From: Maritalea mobilis
GTDB taxonomy: Bacteria > Pseudomonadota > Alphaproteobacteria > Rhizobiales > Devosiaceae
Length of the DNA stretch: 64,000 nt
Direction: 5' to 3'
Assembly: GCF_004363175.1 (NCBI RefSeq)
Contig: NZ_SNYR01000003.1
Location: forward strand, 191,001-255,000
Shown: piece by piece, positions 19,139-27,999 of the stretch
How positions within the stretch are numbered: position 1 is the stretch's first letter
How the letters are laid out: every line of letters starts with the position of its first letter
The notes under the pieces: model-generated
What the model saw: only the letters and a program-made list of their open reading frames with translations
Told to the model about the DNA's origin: nothing
Database searches by the model: none
Position numbers and translations under genes: made by a program

Positions 19139-20725
19139 TTAGGCAACTTGACTGGCCACCACACGCGGGGCGCTCATTTCATCTTGCGACACTTCAACTT
19201 CAACCACATCGCCACTGTCGGTTTTAAACCGCTTCACAACCCGATCCAGGTCGCTGGCGCGGCCTTCGGTTTGCTCAATCGCTGCGTTGGTTTCTTCCAC
19301 CAAGGCCGCATTATGTTGGGTGGTTTCGTCCATTTCCCGCACAGAAGCATGCAAAGTTTCAATCTTGTCTGCCTGCACCCGGCTATCGCGCGCAAAGCCC
19401 TGTACCAAGGTGGAGAAATTGGAGACGGCATCAACAATCTCATCCAATGATTGGCCAGCCCGCGCCACCAAACCAGTGCCGCTATCCACTTCTGACGTAC
19501 TCTTTTCAATCAGCTCTTTCACTTCGTTAGAAGCTTCAGCGGCTGATTGCGCCAAGCGCCGCACTTCCACGGCAACAACTGCAAAGCCTTTGCCCGCTTC
19601 ACCAGCCCGCGCCGCTTCAACCGAAGCATTCAACGCCAACAAGTTGGTTTGGAACGCAATATTGTCGATCATCTCAATCACAGTCGAAATCTGTTTTGAG
19701 CTTTCATTGATCCGGGTCATTGCCGCATTGGCTTCACGCATCACATCGCCACCGCGCTGCGCAATCTCTTGCGCCCGTTGTGAACCTTCATGGCCCTCTT
19801 GCGCCCGCTGTGCATTCTGCTCCACCATTTCGGCAATCTCTTGCATCGCAGCAGAAGTGTGCTCAAGCGTTGCCGCCTGCCGCATGGTCCGTTCAGCCAA
19901 ATCGTCTGAACCAGACAAAATCTCGCCAGTGGCTGATTTCAACGCGCCAGATGTGGTGCGCAAACCGCCAATAATATTGGTCAATTCTTCCGCCACCTTA
20001 TTGGTGTCATCGCGCAACCGGGCAAATGCACCGTGATAATCACCATGCACCCGCTTAGACAAATCTGCCTGCGCCAAGTGTGACAAAACTTCACCGGTAT
20101 CAGAAATGCCGCGATCAATGGTCGACATCAGCATATTGATGTTTTGGCCCAATTGATTAAGGCCCTCATCGCCGAAATCTGCTTCCACGCGCTTGCTCAA
20201 ATCGCCCATCACAGCAGCGTCAACAACATCACCAATTTCTTTGCGCAGATTTTCCAGCATGGCGGCAAAACCACCCATACGGTCAATCCCAGCATTCACA
20301 CCGGCCACCGCATGCGCATAGGAGCCCAACATGCCTTCTTCGCGAATTTTGCGATAATAGCGCCCTTCACTGGCCGCTTGCATCGCCAAATAACTTTCCC
20401 GCACAAAGGCATCGGCAACGTCAATCATGTCGTTAAACGTGTCTTTCACGTCGCTACATTCGCCCTGTGCCCCTGGCGCCACCAAGCGCACATCAAAGTC
20501 ACCCTGACGCAAGCTTTCACCTGTGGTTTTCAACCGACGGATAAAACCGCGCAAACACAAAAACTGCCGCACAAGATAAAGACTGGTCAAAAAGGGCAGC
20601 ACGCTGCTCGCGGCAATATAAACCAATGGTGCATCGAACACGGCCAGACCAAAGGCCAGCAGCGAAGTTGCGGCCAAAATGGCCCCCGCAATCGCGACCT
20701 TATAAAGTGAATACGAATTCATCAT
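19139..20725 (-). CDS. Methyl-accepting chemotaxis protein without a periplasmic sensor
   Basis: Signal transducer to CheA/CheW. Two closely spaced hydrophobic segments near the N-terminus (about residues 8-25 and 35-55) leave no room for a periplasmic sensing domain. HAMP-like segments follow (about 60-110, and again around 190-240), then a methyl-accepting signalling domain whose hairpin tip is [20 protein letters not shown] with [14 protein letters not shown] after it. The C-terminus has no CheR-docking pentapeptide. I start at the MMNSYSLYK codons; the gene then overlaps the end of the upstream PAS gene by about 26 bases, so the two are translationally coupled. The pair probably works as a split energy or redox sensor of the Aer type. 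Confidence 0.92.
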   Translation of the reverse strand: MMNSYSLYKVAIAGAILAATSLLAFGLAVFDAPLVYIAASSVLPFLTSLYLVRQFLCLRGFIRRLKTTGESLRQGDFDVRLVAPGAQGECSDVKDTFNDMIDVADAFVRESYLAMQAASEGRYYRKIREEGMLGSYAHAVAGVNAGIDRMGGFAAMLENLRKEIGDVVDAAVMGDLSKRVEADFGDEGLNQLGQNINMLMSTIDRGISDTGEVLSHLAQADLSKRVHGDYHGAFARLRDDTNKVAEELTNIIGGLRTTSGALKSATGEILSGSDDLAERTMRQAATLEHTSAAMQEIAEMVEQNAQRAQEGHEGSQRAQEIAQRGGDVMREANAAMTRINESSKQISTVIEMIDNIAFQTNLLALNASVEAARAGEAGKGFAVVAVEVRRLAQSAAEASNEVKELIEKSTSEVDSGTGLVARAGQSLDEIVDAVSNFSTLVQGFARDSRVQADKIETLHASVREMDETTQHNAALVEETNAAIEQTEGRASDLDRVVKRFKTDSGDVVEVEVSQDEMSAPRVVASQVA

Positions 20726-21212
20726 AATCCATGCCCTTTTCAGCCAAAAGCTCATCCAATTTTGCAGACGAAGCGGCTAGACCTTCTTTTCTATTCTTGT
20801 AGCTTTTCTCAACATCCAGAAGAATTTCATAGATCGCGCTGATCTGCTCAATCGCTTCCGTGCGGGCATGCCGCCGATTGGAATGAAATGAGGTCACTTC
20901 ACCATGTTGGTTTCGGCTAGGTGTAACATGGGCAAAAACCCAATAATGATTGCCATTTTTGGTGCCGTTCACCACATAGGCAAACACTTCACGCCCGGCG
21001 AGCAATCGCTCCCACAGCAATTTGAACACACATCGAGGCATCGCTTTTGAGCGAATTGTGCTGTGGGGCTTGCCCAACAGTTCACGTTCGTCATATTCCG
21101 CCAAATCAAGAAAAACTCGATTGGCGTATTGGATATGGCCCTTTAGATTTGTTTTAGAAACAACGATCCGATCAGGATCAAATGGGCGCTGTACACCTTC
21201 AACAGCAAGCAT
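20700..21212 (-). CDS. PAS-domain protein, Aer-like
   Basis: A 170-residue protein that is little more than one PAS domain (about residues 15-115) plus a C-terminal helix. The segments [35 protein letters not shown] and FHSNRRHA are those of the Aer-type PAS that binds FAD and senses redox state. It lacks any output domain. Its end overlaps the start of the chemoreceptor gene, which lacks a sensor domain, so it most likely supplies the sensing part in trans. Cofactor binding is inferred from similarity to Aer. Confidence 0.82.
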   Translation of the reverse strand: MLAVEGVQRPFDPDRIVVSKTNLKGHIQYANRVFLDLAEYDERELLGKPHSTIRSKAMPRCVFKLLWERLLAGREVFAYVVNGTKNGNHYWVFAHVTPSRNQHGEVTSFHSNRRHARTEAIEQISAIYEILLDVEKSYKNRKEGLAASSAKLDELLAEKGMDYDEFVFTL

Positions 21213-21293
21213 AAAGACCTCAAATAGTACAGTAAACTACGACTTTTAAGTAAGGGTTCTACCCCATACGATCATTATTTAAATAACTTGCTT

Positions 21294-21320
21294 AAAATTG
21301 AATGAATCAAATTCAATTTT
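21294..21320. repeat. Perfect 10-bp inverted repeat upstream of the PAS gene
   Basis: AAAATTGAAT and ATTCAATTTT separated by 7 bases, 82 bases upstream of the PAS start codon. Candidate operator; the T-run at one end also permits a weak terminator. Confidence 0.6.
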
Positions 21321-21445
21321 TAGTCAATTAACAAGATGATCGAATTAGTTACGCCAAAAGTCTATAGATTAGGGAAATGGTTACACACAACCGTAGGTTT
21401 TAACTTGTTGGTTACAAGGGCAACATTTAACAAAGCATTAAAAAA

Positions 21446-21470
21446 CCGCCACGTGATAACCACATGGCGG
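21446..21470 (-). terminator. Rho-independent terminator of the DUF1761 gene
   Basis: Stem CCGCCACGTG / CACATGGCGG (10 pairs, one G-T wobble) with a 5-base loop, followed on the minus strand by six Ts. Confidence 0.85.
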
Positions 21471-21516
21471 TAAGCTCTTAATATCAGTAAATAATTTGTT
21501 GAGATTGCAACTAAGA

Positions 21517-21945
21517 TTAGGCCAGCAGACCCAAAATAACGCCCTGAACAATCACAACTCCTAGTAGATAGCCACCGTCAATAATCGTCAGGCTGACCTT
21601 TTGTCCCTGATAGGCGTGGTTAAGCACCATTGAGGTCAAAATAAAACCAAACCACATATGTGCACCCACCATCACAGCATCCCAAAGCTGTATATCCGTG
21701 GCGCTACTGTCCATAATGGCGCGGGTAAGCAGCAAGATAAAATAGGCCATAATCAATTGGCACACAGCGGCGATAACAAATGGCATCGGAGATGATTTGC
21801 CTTCCGGCATCAACTCTTCTCTGGTTTTACCCAGCGCATTCATCCATTGAGTGCCCAAGCTGGTGTACCAGCCCATGCCCAGCACCATGCTGCCCACTGC
21901 GGCCAACAAAACCGCAAGCCAATTAACATCTACAAAATGGTTCAT
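21517..21945 (-). CDS. DUF1761 family small membrane protein
   Basis: A 142-residue integral membrane protein with four hydrophobic segments (about residues 8-28, 55-77, 88-108, 118-140). The start NWLAVLLAAVGSMVLGMGWY and the end SLTIIDGGYLLGVVIVQGVI match the DUF1761 pattern. Function unknown across the family. It stands alone with a strong terminator. Confidence 0.8.
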   Translation of the reverse strand: MNHFVDVNWLAVLLAAVGSMVLGMGWYTSLGTQWMNALGKTREELMPEGKSSPMPFVIAAVCQLIMAYFILLLTRAIMDSSATDIQLWDAVMVGAHMWFGFILTSMVLNHAYQGQKVSLTIIDGGYLLGVVIVQGVILGLLA

Positions 21946-21997
21946 CTTTTTATCCTCCCCGAAAAGATGAGATGGACGACTTGTTCGCCCACAATAA

Positions 21998-22414
21998 TTA
22001 TGGCTTTACGCCACCCAATTTGCAAATAATTTCCCATTCTTTCTCAGTAACGGGCTGAACAGAAAGCCGCGAATTGTTGACCAATACCATATCTTGAAGT
22101 TCTGGATGCTGCTTTACATCTTCAAGTGTAATTGGTGTTTTAAGGCTTTCTACCGCTTCAATATCCACGCATTCCCAGCGCGGATCATCGGTTTTACTGT
22201 CAGGGTGCGCTTCCGCCGCCACCCGAACAATGCCCACAATGCGCTTTTCATTTACGGAGTGATAAAAGAAGCCTTTGTCGCCCACCTTCATTTCACGCAT
22301 ATTGTTACGCGCCTGATAATTGCGCACGCCATCCCATTCTTCGGGGGCGCCTTTATTCAATTGATCTTCCCAACCCCAAGTATTGGGCTCGCTTTTAAAC
22401 AACCAGTAAGCCAT
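21998..22414 (-). CDS. EVE domain protein
   Basis: A 138-residue protein consisting of one EVE domain, a PUA-like fold thought to recognise modified nucleic acid bases. Visible signatures are YWLFKSEPNTWGWEDQ at the N-terminus, WDGVRNYQARNNMREMK (about 27-43), VGDKGFFYHS and WECVDIEAV. Its ATG overlaps the last base of the upstream YciI-type stop codon (TAATG), so the two are coupled. This arrangement of gpsA, YciI-like and EVE genes is common in alphaproteobacteria, but the physiological role is not established. Confidence 0.9.
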   Translation of the reverse strand: MAYWLFKSEPNTWGWEDQLNKGAPEEWDGVRNYQARNNMREMKVGDKGFFYHSVNEKRIVGIVRVAAEAHPDSKTDDPRWECVDIEAVESLKTPITLEDVKQHPELQDMVLVNNSRLSVQPVTEKEWEIICKLGGVKP

Positions 22415-22707
22415 TACTTCTTCTCCTCAGGTGGGTTGATTGCCCATGCCCATTCCGTCACGCCAACAGATTCGAAAACCCCTTGGGTCACATATGGATC
22501 TGCTTCCGCATAAGTGCGCGCCGCGGTCATGGACGGCACATCGATGATGATCAAGCTGCCCGTCGGGTTGCCATTGTCATCCAAATAGGGCCCAGCCAAT
22601 TTCAAATTGTCGCCCAGCTCTTGCCAATAAGCCAAATGTGCGGGCCGAGTCTCTTTGCGCTTTTCTAACGCGTCTGGGCGATCTCGCCCTGAAATCACAA
22701 AATACAT
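22414..22707 (-). CDS. YciI family protein
   Basis: A small (about 97 residues) ferredoxin-like fold protein: MYFVISGRDRPDALEKR, then RPAHLAYWQEL and a GSLIIIDVPSMTAARTYAEA strand-helix stretch with DPYV after it. The histidine in RPAHLAY and the aspartate of the ADPY motif are the conserved putative active-site residues of the family. I use the ATG because GGAG lies 8 bases upstream; a GTG 12 bases earlier overlaps the gpsA stop. Member of the tsaD-gpsA-YciI-EVE string, genes overlapping or nearly so. Catalytic role unknown. Confidence 0.87.
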   Translation of the reverse strand: MYFVISGRDRPDALEKRKETRPAHLAYWQELGDNLKLAGPYLDDNGNPTGSLIIIDVPSMTAARTYAEADPYVTQGVFESVGVTEWAWAINPPEEKK

Positions 22708-22718
22708 CTTCTTCTCCA

Positions 22719-23711
22719 CTATTCTGACCGCAAGGGCCGCGCCATCAACTGCGCCACCAAACCTTCAATCGGCGCCTGCCCCGCCAGCAAAGCATTCACG
22801 GCTTTGATGATCGGTGCATCCACCTGATATTTGTCTGCCAGCGCCAACCCAACCGGGCTGGAATGCACGCCCTCTGCCAATTTCGCGCCAGAGTCTACAA
22901 TCTGCGCCACGCTTTCGCCCGCGCCCAACCGATAGCCAAAATCGAAATTACGCGATTCCCGCGCAGTGCAGCTCAGGGTCAAATCGCCAAGGCCAGCAAG
23001 GCTGTTCAAACTTTCTTTCGCGCCCCCCATGGCCTCAACCAAAGGTCCCATCTCCGCAAAGGCCCGCGCCATAATGGACGAACGGGCCGAAAGCCCAAGC
23101 TCAGCGCCATCCACTGCGCCGCAAGCCAGCGCGTAAATATTCTTCAACGCACCTGCCAGTTCCACACCCACAATATCGTCGCTTGAATAGGGACGGAAAG
23201 TTGGCCCAGCAAGCAAATCAACAATCTTGCGCGCCGCTTCAATGCTTTCCCCGGCAAGGGTCACCGCCGTCGGCTTGCCCTGCGCCACATCCACAGCAAA
23301 GCTCGGCCCTGAGAGCACAAACGCATGCGCCTTTGGGCTGGCCTCGGCCAAAATCTCGCTTTGGCGCTTCAACGTGTCTTTTTCCAACCCCTTGGCACAC
23401 AAAACAATGCTTTTGCCGGCCAGGCGCTCTGCGCCGATCTCTGTTAAAACCGCGCGGCTGGCCTGAGCAGGCACCACCAGCAAAATCGCTTGCGCCTTTT
23501 CAATACCTGCATAGCCCAATTGCGCCGTCACATGGGCATCCATCTCAACCATTTTGAGATAATGCGGGTTGCGCCGTTCTTCATTGATGGTGCGAATGGC
23601 CACTTCATCGCGGCCACACAACATGACCTTTCGTCCAGCCAAGCCCAACGTGTGCGCCAATGCGCTGCCCCACGCGCCTGCGCCGACCACATAAATGGGT
23701 TGTTCACTCAC
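22719..23711 (-). CDS. gpsA: Glycerol-3-phosphate dehydrogenase [NAD(P)+]
   Basis: Reduces dihydroxyacetone phosphate to sn-glycerol 3-phosphate for phospholipid synthesis; cytoplasmic. N-terminal dinucleotide fold [13 protein letters not shown] (about residues 10-22), [16 protein letters not shown] (about 135-150), and the catalytic-lysine region [14 protein letters not shown] (about 185-198) are all present, with a normal length of 330. Its ATG overlaps the tsaD stop codon (ATGA), giving tight coupling with the upstream gene; downstream it runs into the YciI-like gene. Confidence 0.96.
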   Translation of the reverse strand: MSEQPIYVVGAGAWGSALAHTLGLAGRKVMLCGRDEVAIRTINEERRNPHYLKMVEMDAHVTAQLGYAGIEKAQAILLVVPAQASRAVLTEIGAERLAGKSIVLCAKGLEKDTLKRQSEILAEASPKAHAFVLSGPSFAVDVAQGKPTAVTLAGESIEAARKIVDLLAGPTFRPYSSDDIVGVELAGALKNIYALACGAVDGAELGLSARSSIMARAFAEMGPLVEAMGGAKESLNSLAGLGDLTLSCTARESRNFDFGYRLGAGESVAQIVDSGAKLAEGVHSSPVGLALADKYQVDAPIIKAVNALLAGQAPIEGLVAQLMARPLRSE

Positions 23712-24796
23712 ACTGCATCCCCTTTTGTTGCCAGCGCCATATCGGCATCATCCAACGGCCATCTTGGGCGCGCCTGAAAATCAGGCCCGTCCCGCTCGCC
23801 CAAATTAAACCGTTCAATGCCCGCCCATGCAATCATGGCACCATTGTCCGTACACAGTTTAATCGGCGGCACCACCATTTCCGCGTCATATTCAACCGCC
23901 AAATCTTTTAGCAATTGGCCAATGGCTTTGTTCGCCGCAACGCCACCCGCCACCACGAAACGGGGCTGATGTTCTGAAAATTCTGCCTGAAACCGCGCCA
24001 AAGCCAATCGGCAGCGATTGTCCAAAATCTTCAAAATGGTCGCTTGAAAGCTGGCACAAATATCCGCCACATCTTGGTCGCTCAGGGGTGCTTCTTTTTC
24101 AGCCGCCAGCCGCACAGCGGTTTTCAAACCAGAAAATGAGAAATCAAGCCGCTTTTCTTTGAGCAAGGGTTTGGGGAAGACAAATCTTTTCGGATCGCCT
24201 TTTTGCGCCCATTGTTCCACCTGCGGCCCACCCGGCATACCGAGGCCAAGCATTTTCGCCACCTTGTCGAAGGCTTCTCCCAGCGCATCATCAATGGTGC
24301 TGCCCCAGCGTTCATAATCGCCAACGCCCTTCACCAGCACAAATTGGCTGTGTCCGCCGGAAACAAGTAACAGCAGATAAGGAAATTCAAGCCCGTCTGT
24401 TAAACGCGGCGTCAGCGCATGACCTTCCAAATGGTTGATGGCCAATAGCGGCAAATCATGGGCATAAGCCATCGCTTTCGCGCTAGTCAGCCCCACCAAA
24501 ACCCCGCCAATCAGCCCCGGCCCGGCCGTTGCGGCAATGCCATCCAGATCGTCAAAACCCAACTCAGCAGCGTCCAGCGCCTGCGCGACAATATGATCCA
24601 TATATTGCACATGGGACCGCGCGGCAATTTCCGGTACAACACCGCCAAAGGCCTTATGCTCATCAAATTGGGACCGCACAATATTCGACAATATTTTCGC
24701 GCCGCCCTGCGCGTCGCGCTGCACAACTGCCGCTGCTGTTTCATCGCAGCTGGTTTCCAAACCCAAAATGGTGGTCGTTGCTTGCCCCATCGGCAT
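23708..24796 (-). CDS. tsaD: tRNA N6-threonylcarbamoyladenosine transferase subunit TsaD
   Basis: Transfers the threonylcarbamoyl group to A37 of ANN-decoding tRNAs, in complex with TsaB and TsaE. The family start [16 protein letters not shown] is clear; the metal-binding motif NHLEGH (about residue 120) and the nucleotide-binding LLVSGGHSQ and [11 protein letters not shown] segments are present. I chose the ATG giving [12 protein letters not shown]; a start 30 bases upstream remains possible. The gene is divergent from hemC with a short shared promoter region, the usual rhizobial arrangement, and its stop overlaps gpsA. Confidence 0.96.
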   Translation of the reverse strand: MPMGQATTTILGLETSCDETAAAVVQRDAQGGAKILSNIVRSQFDEHKAFGGVVPEIAARSHVQYMDHIVAQALDAAELGFDDLDGIAATAGPGLIGGVLVGLTSAKAMAYAHDLPLLAINHLEGHALTPRLTDGLEFPYLLLLVSGGHSQFVLVKGVGDYERWGSTIDDALGEAFDKVAKMLGLGMPGGPQVEQWAQKGDPKRFVFPKPLLKEKRLDFSFSGLKTAVRLAAEKEAPLSDQDVADICASFQATILKILDNRCRLALARFQAEFSEHQPRFVVAGGVAANKAIGQLLKDLAVEYDAEMVVPPIKLCTDNGAMIAWAGIERFNLGERDGPDFQARPRWPLDDADMALATKGDAV

Positions 24797-24868
24797 GATT
24801 TCGCTAAGCCTTTTTAAAAAGAACAACTGAACTACTGGCCCATAGCCCTATAGCAAGTGGATTGAACA

Positions 24869-25825
24869 TTGCAAACAGAACAAGCATCCAAACCGCGTCT
24901 CACCATCGGCACCCGAGGCTCCTTGCTCGCCTTGGCCCAAGCCAAACAGGTGCGCCGCGAGCTCGCCCAAAAAACTGAGTTGAGCGAAGATGAAATCGCC
25001 ATCGAAGTGATCAAAACTAGTGGCGACATTATTTTGGATCGGCCCCTTTCTGAGGTGGGCGGCAAAGGCTTGTTCACCAAAGAAATCGAAGTAGCCTTGT
25101 TCGACAAGCGCATCGATTTGGCTGTGCACTCCGCCAAAGATGTGGCCACCATTTTGCCTGAAGGCATGATCCTGCCTGCCTTTTTGGAGCGCGAAGACAC
25201 CCGCGACGCTTTTGTTTCCCTGAAATATAAAAGTCTTGATGATTTGCCAGAAGGCGCCAAATTCGGCACCTCTTCAATTCGCCGCGGCGCCCAAATTTTG
25301 CGCCAACGGCCCGATCTGCAAATTGTTGAATTTCGCGGCAATGTGCAAACCCGCATGCAAAAGCTGGAAGATGGCGTGGCGGAAGCCACCCTGCTTGCCT
25401 ATGCCGGGCTGCGGCGCTTGGAGATGAGCCATATTGCCAAGCAATTGATTGACCCCACCATCATCCCACCAGCCCCCGGCCAAGGTGCACTCGCGCTCGA
25501 ATGCCGGGCAGATGATGGTGAAGTTATTGAATGGGCCCGCACCCTCAACCATGCGCCAACTGCTGCCAAAATGGTTGCCGAGCGCCATTATTTGCACGGC
25601 CTAGACGGCTCGTGCCGCACACCAATCGCCGCTTATTCGACACTTGAGGGCAATGAACTGCATATTTTCGGCCAAGTGCTCTCTTTAGATGGTCAAACGG
25701 TTTACGAAGCCGAAGTTTCGGGCCATGCTGCAGATGCGGAAGAAATTGGCAAAGAATTGGCCGCCATCATCAAAAGCGCAGCAGGCGAAAAATTCTTTGA
25801 AAGCTTTGAAAAACGCGCCGACTAA
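24869..25825 (+). CDS. hemC: Porphobilinogen deaminase (hydroxymethylbilane synthase)
   Basis: Polymerises four porphobilinogens to hydroxymethylbilane in heme synthesis. N-terminal IGTRGSLLALAQAKQV and the cofactor-attachment cysteine in LDGSCRTPIA (about residue 247) are present; length 318 is normal. The start is TTG: a stop codon lies two codons upstream in frame, and no ATG or GTG occurs before the conserved core, so TTG is effectively forced. The usual VHSLKDVPT block reads VHSAKDVAT here, with the core Lys and Asp kept. First gene of hemC-hemD-mitofilin-like-hemY. Confidence 0.96.
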   Translation: MQTEQASKPRLTIGTRGSLLALAQAKQVRRELAQKTELSEDEIAIEVIKTSGDIILDRPLSEVGGKGLFTKEIEVALFDKRIDLAVHSAKDVATILPEGMILPAFLEREDTRDAFVSLKYKSLDDLPEGAKFGTSSIRRGAQILRQRPDLQIVEFRGNVQTRMQKLEDGVAEATLLAYAGLRRLEMSHIAKQLIDPTIIPPAPGQGALALECRADDGEVIEWARTLNHAPTAAKMVAERHYLHGLDGSCRTPIAAYSTLEGNELHIFGQVLSLDGQTVYEAEVSGHAADAEEIGKELAAIIKSAAGEKFFESFEKRAD

Positions 25826-25850
25826 AATCTAGCCTTGGATGAGGTGATTT

Positions 25851-26564
25851 ATGAGCGAAACTGGCAAATCCCTTTTGGTCACCCGCCCCTTTCCAGGGGG
25901 GCAAAAAACGGTGGCTGGCCTAATGGGGTTGGGCCATCGTCCCATGGCGGTGCCCCTCTTTTCCAAACGCATTTTGCCGCTGGATATGCCGTCGCCTTTT
26001 CAAATCACCGCTACCATTTTCACGTCGGCCAATGCGGTGCAGGCGCTCTCGCGCGACGAAATTGAAATCGGCCATAAATTACTGCCCTGCTTCACGGTGG
26101 GTGACACCACGGCGCAAGCCGCCACCCATGCCGGTTTTTCAAATCTGCTGTCGGCCAATGGCGATGTAAAAGATTTGATCGCGCTGATTGAAAAAATGGA
26201 GCTGACCGGCAATTATTTTTACCCCTGCGCTATTGATCGCAAACCCGATCTTGAAGATCATTTTCGCGACACAGGCGTAAATATTCAGGCCAATCCGGCT
26301 TATGAAATGAAGCCTATTCAGGCGTTGCCCCCCGCGGTGATCACCCAGCTTCAACAAAGCGATATTGATGGGATTTTGATTTATTCGGCCCGCGCCGCCA
26401 CGCAATTTGCAAATCTGTGCACCAAGCATAATATATATATAAGTGGCCTGCCCTTTTATTGCCTTTCCCCCAGCATATGGGCGGAATTGCAGGCACATGG
26501 CGCCACCAACGGTTTTGTCGCAAAAGCGCCAAATGAAAACACTTTATTTGAACTCTTAGAATAA
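25851..26564 (+). CDS. hemD: Uroporphyrinogen-III synthase
   Basis: Closes and inverts ring D of hydroxymethylbilane. The family is poorly conserved in sequence; support comes from the N-terminal LLVTRPFPGGQKTVAGL, the TATIFTSANAVQAL segment (about 52-66), DGILIYSARAATQF (about 178-190) and above all the position directly after hemC. Length 237 fits. GAGGTG precedes the ATG at good spacing. HemD is followed by the mitofilin-like and HemY-like genes in the standard alphaproteobacterial order. Confidence 0.85.
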   Translation: MSETGKSLLVTRPFPGGQKTVAGLMGLGHRPMAVPLFSKRILPLDMPSPFQITATIFTSANAVQALSRDEIEIGHKLLPCFTVGDTTAQAATHAGFSNLLSANGDVKDLIALIEKMELTGNYFYPCAIDRKPDLEDHFRDTGVNIQANPAYEMKPIQALPPAVITQLQQSDIDGILIYSARAATQFANLCTKHNIYISGLPFYCLSPSIWAELQAHGATNGFVAKAPNENTLFELLE

Positions 26565-26607
26565 GTTCCAAAACCAAACACCAAACGCTGGCTAAAAAGG
26601 TTTTTCA

Positions 26608-27999
26608 ATGGTCGACGATAATAAAAAGGGTCCAGTGCGTCCCCCCATTCTTGATGCGGAAGCAAAAAAGCCATCTTCCTCCGCTGAAAACTCGACCACA
26701 TCGACATCAAAAAGCGATGCCAAGCCGTCAACGGCCACATCCAGCGCAACAAAGCCAGCCGACAAAAAGCCGATTGATCCGCCCAAATCAACGCGTGAGA
26801 GCAGCAATGATGAAGGCAGCGGCATGGGCACCTTTGTGGCGGCAATCGTGTTGAGTGCTGCCCTTGGCATAGCCGGCACAGCGGGCCTTGCTTACTATAA
26901 AGTCTTTCCGTTCAATCAATGGGCTGCACAATCAGACTTGGCCCCCGAAATCGCCAAGCTTCAAAAACGCATCTTCGATTTGGAGAACGCCCAGCCAGAC
27001 CTGTCGCCCTTTGCGACAAATGACGATTTGAGCACGCTGCAAGCCGAAATCGACGCCATTGATACGGCTCAAATCGAGCAGGCAATTGCCAATATTGAAG
27101 CGCAATTGGCGACAATTGAATCACCATCAGATACGTCAACTGCGATTGACCTTGGCCCCATTGAAACTGCCCTTGAAGGTTTGGAGCAAGATGTGGCCAA
27201 CCTTAAGGAAACCCAAGCGCAATTGGCTGAGCGCAGCGCCACCGCAGCCGAGCCGAACAGTGAACAGCCATCGGCACCGCCGGTCGACTTAACGCCAGTC
27301 AACGACCAGCTGGCCACACAGTCCGAAAACCTATCGGCCCTAGACGAGCAATTGGCCACGCAGAAACAGGCCCTTGCTGACCTGCAAAGTCAAATTGCCG
27401 AGTTGGAAGCACAAATCAAAACGCTAGAGCAAGATCAAAGCGCGCGCCAAACCGCGGCAAGCGCTTTGGCCGCCGCGCGCTTGCCAATTCTGATGAGCGA
27501 GATTGACACCAATATCGAAAAAGGCGACCCGTTCGCACGTCCAATCACTGAGCTAAGTTCAATTTTAGGCACCGCCCCATCGCCCGAAGTGATGGGTGTG
27601 GCGGAAAACGGCTTGGTGCCAGCTTCTGCATTGGCAGGTCAGTTCGGCACATTGCGCCCACAACTTATGGCCGCCCGCCCCGGCGTTCCGAATGATGCGC
27701 CATGGCAAGATAAGCTGCTCGGCGCGGTAAAAGATGCAGTGAATTTACGCCCAATTGATGCCCAAGATGATGATCCATTATCTCTAGTCGAACAGATTGG
27801 CACCGCACTTGAAGCAGAAGATGTGCAAAATGCGCAGATGCTGATCCAAAAATTGCCGGCGCAGATGCAGGAAATTCTTGCCCCTATTTCAACTAACATC
27901 AGTCAACATATTTTGATTGACCAATGGATGGTTGAAACCCGTAGCACCTTGCTCAATCAAAACGCGCAAGAAAGCCAAAATGAAGGAGACGCCCAATGA
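26608..27999 (+). CDS. Mitofilin-like (COG4223) inner-membrane protein
   Basis: A 463-residue protein with a low-complexity, Ser/Lys/Pro-rich cytoplasmic N-terminus (about residues 1-70), one transmembrane helix (about 72-93, TFVAAIVLSAALGIAGTAGL), a long periplasmic coiled coil rich in Glu/Gln/Leu (about 105-290) and a conserved globular end. This is the bacterial relative of mitochondrial Mic60/mitofilin, which shapes cristae and, in bacteria, has been linked to intracytoplasmic membranes. It is found next to heme genes throughout alphaproteobacteria. Its stop overlaps the HemY-like ATG (ATGA). Confidence 0.85.
   Translation: MVDDNKKGPVRPPILDAEAKKPSSSAENSTTSTSKSDAKPSTATSSATKPADKKPIDPPKSTRESSNDEGSGMGTFVAAIVLSAALGIAGTAGLAYYKVFPFNQWAAQSDLAPEIAKLQKRIFDLENAQPDLSPFATNDDLSTLQAEIDAIDTAQIEQAIANIEAQLATIESPSDTSTAIDLGPIETALEGLEQDVANLKETQAQLAERSATAAEPNSEQPSAPPVDLTPVNDQLATQSENLSALDEQLATQKQALADLQSQIAELEAQIKTLEQDQSARQTAASALAAARLPILMSEIDTNIEKGDPFARPITELSSILGTAPSPEVMGVAENGLVPASALAGQFGTLRPQLMAARPGVPNDAPWQDKLLGAVKDAVNLRPIDAQDDDPLSLVEQIGTALEAEDVQNAQMLIQKLPAQMQEILAPISTNISQHILIDQWMVETRSTLLNQNAQESQNEGDAQ

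Larger units (their letters stand above)
21213..21516. other. AT-rich intergenic region upstream of the PAS-chemoreceptor unit
   Basis: About 300 bases without a supported gene. It holds the terminator of the DUF1761 gene (21446-21470), a perfect inverted repeat (21294-21320), and presumably the promoter of the PAS-chemoreceptor unit; I could not fix -35/-10 boxes with confidence. Confidence 0.6.
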
